Shown in pieces: positions 14,537-19,100 of a stretch of 19,100 bases of DNA. The stretch spans positions 1 through 19,100 of the forward strand of contig CAYYXF010000015.1 of NCBI GenBank assembly GCA_964475545.1. The letters run 5' to 3'. The position numbers and the translations under genes are program-made. How positions within the stretch are numbered: position 1 is the stretch's first letter; every line of letters starts with the position of its first letter. The DNA is from DASPTR01 sp964475545 (GTDB lineage: Archaea; Thermoproteota; Bathyarchaeia; Bathyarchaeales; Bathycorpusculaceae). A model generated the notes under the pieces. It worked only from the letters and a program-made list of their open reading frames with translations. It made no database searches and had not been told where the DNA came from.

Positions 14537-17500
14537 ATGTCTCAACCAAGCCTTCCGCCGTTGCTGGAAAAGGCTAGAAGACAAGAAAAAGAATACAAGT
14601 GGCTGGAAGCCGCAGAATCGTATCTGAAAGAGCTAAATTCCTCATCAAAGACCGGAGCCTTGACACCTTCCTTTGAACCAGAGGTCTGGGAGCGAATAGG
14701 CTTCTGCTACAGCTTGGCTTCCAGACAAGCTAAACACATAGAGGAATTCAAAAGACTCATACGAATGGCAATCGAAGCCTACAAGAAAGCTGCAAGGCTC
14801 TTTCAGACGCAGGCCGGCTTCAAGAATCAAGGAAAAAGTGCCCAGTGCAACGCAGCAGCCGCATACTTAGGCTCTTGGTCGGCGCCCAGCCCCTCGAAGA
14901 AGAGGGAGAAGCTCGTTGAATGCGTCAAGTTTGGGAAAATGAGTCTGGACGCATATGAAAGAGCAAGAGACAGACTAGATTATGCGAAGATGTGCAACGA
15001 CTTACTGCTGCCCTTCTTCGAGAGATTATACATGGCAACCGACTCAAAAGACATGAAGGAAATCGCCAAAGAAGGAGCTGACTGTGCCACCAAGTCTATT
15101 GCGATTCTTTCAAAACTGAAAGACAGGAGCGAACTTCTTCGGGCATGTTTCGCAGCAAGTCTTCAAGCTTGGTACGCGGCAAACGTCAGCGAACAAGAAG
15201 AGAAAGGCAAAGAGCTTGCCCAAAGAAGCTTGGGTTATTCAAAAGAGGCGTTGAAACTCTCCAAGAGTGTGGAAAATTCCTACTACGCCGCCATGTCCAA
15301 CTGGGCGGCTGCCTTTTCCACTCTACTCTTTACAGGGAACATTGAGTCTTCTTTGAAATTTGCCGAAGAAATGTTGAGGGAAGGCAGAATTGTAGGGGAC
15401 AACTACCTGCAGGGAGTCGCATCTTATGTTCTTGCATTCGTTACCAACTGGATGATGGTCAGGGAAGAAAACCCTGACAAGAAGAAGCGAGAAAACGAAG
15501 AAATCCTCGCGTACGCCGAGAACGCAGCACACCATCTCGGCTTGGTCTGCCAGGATCTGTTCATCGCTGAAACATACTTGTTCTACGCTGAAAGCTACTC
15601 TTCTCTAGCAAACAACGTTGAATATACTTTCGCACAAAGAAGACACATGCTGAGAAAAGGCGTAGAAGTTGGACGAAAAGGACTGAAGCATGCAAGCCGT
15701 TCGGGCTCGCCAGACGCTTTGCTTTCCATCCTCCACGCGCTAAGCAAAGCATTGCATTTCCTCTCCAACTTTGAGACCAGAAAAGACGAGAAGATGATGC
15801 TGCTTGAAGAAGCCTTGACTCACAGGCGAGAGTATGACAAGCTTGCAGAGAGAGTAGTTCCAGCAAATGACTGGATTCGTGGGGTTGGTCAGAATTACGA
15901 GGGTCTAGTAAGATTGGACATAGCTAGGCAGGAAAGAAACAGAGACAAAAAGGTGGGCATTCTTGAAAGCGCTGTCAAAAACATGGAGGAAGGCTTGAAT
16001 CGGTGCCAGACATGGATATCGTCTCGTCCTACACCGACCCTCGTAGCTGCGGTTGGAACGTTCGAAGATGGATTCGGGACAATACTGGACGAACTCTGCC
16101 AATTAACGAATGACACGAGAATCCCAAGCAGAGCCGTTGAGGCTTACAAGGAGGCAGCGGCGCTGTACGAGAAAGCTGGTTTGATGAACCGCACCGCAGA
16201 GTCCTACTGGAAAATGGCAGCATTGCAAGATAGTCTTGATGAGCATCCTAAGGCAGCCGAGAGTTTCGAAAATGCGCAGGCAGCGTACAAAGCAGCGGCT
16301 CAGAGAACCCCTCATTTTGAAGGCTTCTACGGAGACTATGCAGCTTACATGGAAGCATGGGCTGAAATTGAAAGAGCAAAGTCTGCACACCAACGTGAAG
16401 AATACGCAGTCGCAATGAACCATTACGCAAGGGTTGCTGGTCTTCTCAAGCAATCAAAGGCTTGGGGGTATCAGTCCTCGAACTTCATCGCATGGTCACT
16501 TCTCGAACAAGCCGAGGATTCAAGCAGAGAAGGGAATAGTATCGAATCAGCAGAAACCTTCAAGAAAGCAGTTGAGCTCTTCAGGACGGCAGGAGAAGTC
16601 TTCAAACGAGAAATTGACAAGATTCAGAACATCGACGAAAAGAGAAAAGCCGCTGAACTCTGCAAGGCTTCGATAAGAAGGATGGAGTACTGTCTTGCAA
16701 GAACAAACATAGAAGAGGCCAGATTACACGACCAGAATGGAGAATATACCAAAAGCGCAGAAAGATACGGTTTAGCTGCCTCGCGCCTCGAGAATGTATT
16801 AGAGGCTCTTGAAACTGAGGATGACCGAAGAGAGATAAAGCCCATTGCTATAATGTGTCGTGCATGGCAGAAAATGAAAATGGCCGATGGAACGGTGTCA
16901 CCAGAACTTTACCACGAAGCTTCCGAATTGTTCATGGAAGCAAAAGAATATGATTCGAAAGACAGAACGATCTTGCTAGCCCTCGGCAATGGTAGTTTTT
17001 GCAAGGCTTTGGAGTACGGAGCCAAGTTCGAGGCAACTCGGAAAAAAGATGATTTCTTCAAGACAAAACAGTATCTGGGAAGCGCAGCTAACTATTACTT
17101 GAAAGCTGGGTACGACAGTGCTTCCATGTGGACGAACGCCACCGAGATTCTTTTTGATGCTAACAATTACCTGATTTGCGCTGAAACTGAAAGTGACCCC
17201 GAGAAGAAAGCGAAGCAATACCTAATCGCTGAAAAATGTTTGGAGAAGTCAGCCGGGTTGTATGAAACGGCACGTTACACTGGCAAGAGAGACGAAGTTC
17301 TTAGGATACTTGGAAAAGTCAAGCAGAAGCGCGAGTTTGCATTATCCCTGGGAGAGCTATTGGCTGTCCCAAGCGAAGTGTCGAGCACGCAATTAGTCCG
17401 AGCGCCGCAACTGACGATTGAAAAGCCCGTGGGCTTATCAGAATTCGAGCATGCCTCTGTGAAAGCAAATGTGATTGCTCCTCAGAGAGAGGTGAAAGCG

Positions 17501-18481
17501 GGCGAAGATCTCCACTTGAGTATAGAGCTTATTAACGTTGGCAAGAGCCCCGCGTTCCTAGTCGAAACTGCTGAAGTGGTTCCACAGGGTTTCGACCTAG
17601 TGCAAAAACCTGAGATGTACAGTGTCGAAGACAGTAGTCTCAACATGAAAGGAAAGCAACTAGCCCCTTTGAAGGCTGAGGAAGTCAGAGTGGTCCTAAG
17701 AGCATTTCAAAAGGGCAGCTTTGCGATAAAACCGAAAATCATCTACCTAGACGAAGAGGGTCGCCGAGTGTCCTGCGAACCTGAACCCGTGTCAATCAAC
17801 GTTTCTGAGACTGTTCTTCCATTCCGTGTCTCTACCGGATACGAGGATCTTGACAAAGTGCTGTTCGGAGGAATACCAGAAGACTATGCGATCATACTGA
17901 CCTCACCTTCATGTGATGAAAAGGAATTGCTGGTCAAGAGATTTCTCGAAGCAGGAGCCAGAAAGGGCGAAATCACGTTCTGCCTTTCAACCTTGGATGA
18001 CATCAAGTCTCTCGCAGAAGAATTTCCGTCAAACTTCTATCTCTTCGTTTGCAATCCCCGAGTTGGAACGATAGAAAGCCTGCCTAATGTCTGCAGACTA
18101 AAGGGTGTGGAAAATCTTAATGAAATAAACATTGCATTGACCAAAGCTTTTCAAGGATTGAAGAAGGGACCGAAGAGAGCGTATCTTGGGATCATATCAG
18201 ATGTTCTGCTGCAGCATCATGCCATTCAGACCCGAAGGTGGTTGGCCGACCTCATTCCAAACCTAAAGTCGGGAGGATTTACAACGCTAGCTGCAATGAA
18301 CCCCCAGATGCATCCCCCACAAGAAGTTCAGGCCATTCTGGATCTTTTCGAAGGAGAAATCAGCATTTACGAGCGAGAAACAGAAAAAGGTCCGAAGAGA
18401 TTTCTCAAAATCAAGAAAATGCACAATCAAACATACCTTGAGTCTGAATTATCCGTAGGAAAAGAAAGAAGAGAAAGATGA
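14537..18481 (+). CDS. Giant TPR / beta-sandwich / degenerate KaiC-like protein
   Basis: This 1314-aa soluble protein has no signal peptide or membrane helix. Residues 1 to about 960 are a long series of helix pairs rich in A-x2-Y and Y-x2-A patterns (for example the AAESFENAQAAYKAAA segment), typical of TPR or TPR-like scaffolds. Residues about 970-1092 form a beta-rich CARDB/BatD-like domain (LSIELINVGKSPAFL). Residues about 1093-1300 are a RecA/KaiC/RAD55-like domain starting at STGYEDLDKVLFGGIP. Its Walker A position is degenerate (SPSCDEKELL, 1123-1132: K1129 kept, glycines and the following S/T lost), while a Walker-B-like D1222 remains. ATP hydrolysis is therefore doubtful. A scaffold or signalling role is the best guess. 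The gene stands alone with a weak start context, and GC tracts flank the region. Confidence 0.85.
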   Translation: MSQPSLPPLLEKARRQEKEYKWLEAAESYLKELNSSSKTGALTPSFEPEVWERIGFCYSLASRQAKHIEEFKRLIRMAIEAYKKAARLFQTQAGFKNQGKSAQCNAAAAYLGSWSAPSPSKKREKLVECVKFGKMSLDAYERARDRLDYAKMCNDLLLPFFERLYMATDSKDMKEIAKEGADCATKSIAILSKLKDRSELLRACFAASLQAWYAANVSEQEEKGKELAQRSLGYSKEALKLSKSVENSYYAAMSNWAAAFSTLLFTGNIESSLKFAEEMLREGRIVGDNYLQGVASYVLAFVTNWMMVREENPDKKKRENEEILAYAENAAHHLGLVCQDLFIAETYLFYAESYSSLANNVEYTFAQRRHMLRKGVEVGRKGLKHASRSGSPDALLSILHALSKALHFLSNFETRKDEKMMLLEEALTHRREYDKLAERVVPANDWIRGVGQNYEGLVRLDIARQERNRDKKVGILESAVKNMEEGLNRCQTWISSRPTPTLVAAVGTFEDGFGTILDELCQLTNDTRIPSRAVEAYKEAAALYEKAGLMNRTAESYWKMAALQDSLDEHPKAAESFENAQAAYKAAAQRTPHFEGFYGDYAAYMEAWAEIERAKSAHQREEYAVAMNHYARVAGLLKQSKAWGYQSSNFIAWSLLEQAEDSSREGNSIESAETFKKAVELFRTAGEVFKREIDKIQNIDEKRKAAELCKASIRRMEYCLARTNIEEARLHDQNGEYTKSAERYGLAASRLENVLEALETEDDRREIKPIAIMCRAWQKMKMADGTVSPELYHEASELFMEAKEYDSKDRTILLALGNGSFCKALEYGAKFEATRKKDDFFKTKQYLGSAANYYLKAGYDSASMWTNATEILFDANNYLICAETESDPEKKAKQYLIAEKCLEKSAGLYETARYTGKRDEVLRILGKVKQKREFALSLGELLAVPSEVSSTQLVRAPQLTIEKPVGLSEFEHASVKANVIAPQREVKAGEDLHLSIELINVGKSPAFLVETAEVVPQGFDLVQKPEMYSVEDSSLNMKGKQLAPLKAEEVRVVLRAFQKGSFAIKPKIIYLDEEGRRVSCEPEPVSINVSETVLPFRVSTGYEDLDKVLFGGIPEDYAIILTSPSCDEKELLVKRFLEAGARKGEITFCLSTLDDIKSLAEEFPSNFYLFVCNPRVGTIESLPNVCRLKGVENLNEINIALTKAFQGLKKGPKRAYLGIISDVLLQHHAIQTRRWLADLIPNLKSGGFTTLAAMNPQMHPPQEVQAILDLFEGEISIYERETEKGPKRFLKIKKMHNQTYLESELSVGKERRER

Positions 18482-18485
18482 AAAG

Positions 18486-18493
18486 TGCGCGCA
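18486..18493. repeat. TGCGCGCA tract after the TPR gene
   Basis: A perfect 8-bp alternating palindrome lies five bases after the TPR gene stop (18479-18481). It is another member of the GC tracts found at transcription-unit ends here. Nothing else is recognisable in 18494-18592. Confidence 0.4.
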
Positions 18494-18592
18494 ATGGCGA
18501 CCATGCATGAAAGCCACCTAGAAGTCAACCTCAGTCTCATGTCGTTCTCTGAGCAATAGACCGTCGTGTGCCTATTGCAAAGGTTTGTTCTT

Positions 18593-19100
18593 CTATAAAC
18601 TCTGGCTGATTTTTGCCACTCCTACGGCGCCAGTCAGACACTGCTGTTGAGAAAAGTGAGTTCCTTGCCAGAATCAAGCAGAATCTTCGTGTGAAACGGC
18701 GTGAGCTCCTTAACCACGCCTTCCTGACTCATGCAGGTTGTATAGACCGGTCGTTTAAAGAGTAGGGAAGTCTGCTGGGCACAACCGCTTCCGCGGGAAA
18801 TGTTGTAACGATCACTCCTCCTTGAACTATGGCAGTGTTCATAATGACTACCAGACCTCCAACGTCATTTCTTATCCGTGTAACCATCGCAGTTATCTCC
18901 AATACTCTGCGGGGAACGTTATTCACCATAACAGTGTCGCCCGCCCTGAACGGATGGGTAATAAGCACCAGTGTTCCCGCAAGAATGTTGCCAACAAATG
19001 TAGCGCGCGCTAGGGGTATGTTTACAAGCAAATATTGCCCCTCAATTCAGATACAGGTTTCTTTACAGTAGGAGTCAGCATGTTGATCCTGATATTTCTG
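18593..19100 (-). pseudogene. Frameshifted MscS-type mechanosensitive channel remnant (runs off window)
   Basis: The minus strand encodes pieces of a small-conductance mechanosensitive channel in different frames. The best piece (18729 to about 19046) has the end of TM3 (FVGNILAG), the PFRAGD entry to the beta domain, and VVIMNTAIVQGGVIV, which matches the usual IPNS-x-V-x-G region. After a shift near 18740-18750 a second frame, stopping at 18634-18636, continues with GVVKELTPFHTKILLDSG and FLNSSV. A third frame then gives LTGAV and ends at TAG 18593-18595. Upstream, a TGA at 19047-19049 closes the first frame. Three breaks in about 450 bases indicate decay, or less likely clustered assembly errors. 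The second half looks like a repeated beta module. The 5' part lies outside the window. Confidence 0.65.
19002..19013. repeat. AGCGCGCGCTAG copy inside the MscS remnant
   Basis: This copy is identical over 12 bases to 9123-9134. Here it sits within the decayed channel gene (read as L-A-R-A on the minus strand), just before the FVGNILAG segment. Its position in a broken coding region could mean it was inserted, or may be coincidence. Confidence 0.5.

Noticed and set aside
18729..19031. Intact 100-aa MscS-family gene
   Set aside because: It starts only at a TTG without a good site, lacks the N-terminal membrane helices, and its natural continuation is found in other frames. Better read as part of a pseudogene.

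Overview
The window looks archaeal. It carries two HdrA-type flavoproteins, HdrC and a CCG-domain HdrB. It also has a DUF981-type membrane protein, a DUF2096-like protein, a winged-helix regulator with a Cys-rich C-terminal domain, and a TPR/KaiC-like giant protein. Promoters are of the TATA/BRE kind, and ribosome-binding sites match GGAGGTGAT. Base composition is moderate, with AT-rich intergenic gaps. I would guess Bathyarchaeia or a related TACK or methanogen-like lineage, but there is no rRNA or marker gene here to settle it.

Layout. (a) 236-1872 (+): a small unknown protein translationally coupled to a phytoene-desaturase-like FAD oxidoreductase. (b) 4910-1856 (-): hdrA with a fused, intact MvhD domain, followed by a DUF2096-like gene whose end overlaps the oxidoreductase gene convergently. 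(c) 5097-8975 (+): divergent from (b) through a shared 186-bp promoter region, a tight hdrA-hdrC-hdrB operon. The HdrA of this operon also has an MvhD-like C-terminus, but that domain has lost all of its cysteines. (d) 10282-9131 (-): a sulfide:quinone-oxidoreductase-like flavoprotein. (e) 10550-13274 (+): a six-TM DUF981-like protein, a trans-polyprenyl diphosphate synthase and a MenA-type UbiA prenyltransferase. (f) 13362-14069 (+): an HTH regulator with four C-terminal cysteines and a palindrome at its promoter. (g) 14203-14322 (+): a 39-aa zinc ribbon starting at TTG. (h) 14537-18481 (+): a 1314-aa TPR / beta-sandwich / degenerate RecA-KaiC protein. (i) 18593-19100 (-): a frameshifted MscS channel remnant running off the window.

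How it fits together. The core is redox metabolism. A soluble heterodisulfide-reductase-type electron-bifurcating system (two unequal HdrAs plus HdrCB) sits beside genes for making a prenylated quinone (polyprenyl diphosphate synthase, MenA-like transferase) and a flavoprotein that could reduce quinone. No hydrogenase, formate dehydrogenase or F420 oxidoreductase partner is present, so the electron donor cannot be read from this window.

The most interesting signals are four: the asymmetric HdrA pair (one MvhD domain intact, one cysteine-less); alternating GCGCGC tracts, including a repeated AGCGCGCGCTAG, concentrated at transcription-unit boundaries; a shared ATAAAAATGAT element in four promoter regions; and a possible small structured RNA before the giant TPR gene. 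No tRNA, rRNA, CRISPR array or insertion sequence was seen. All gene-free gaps are shorter than 300 bases.
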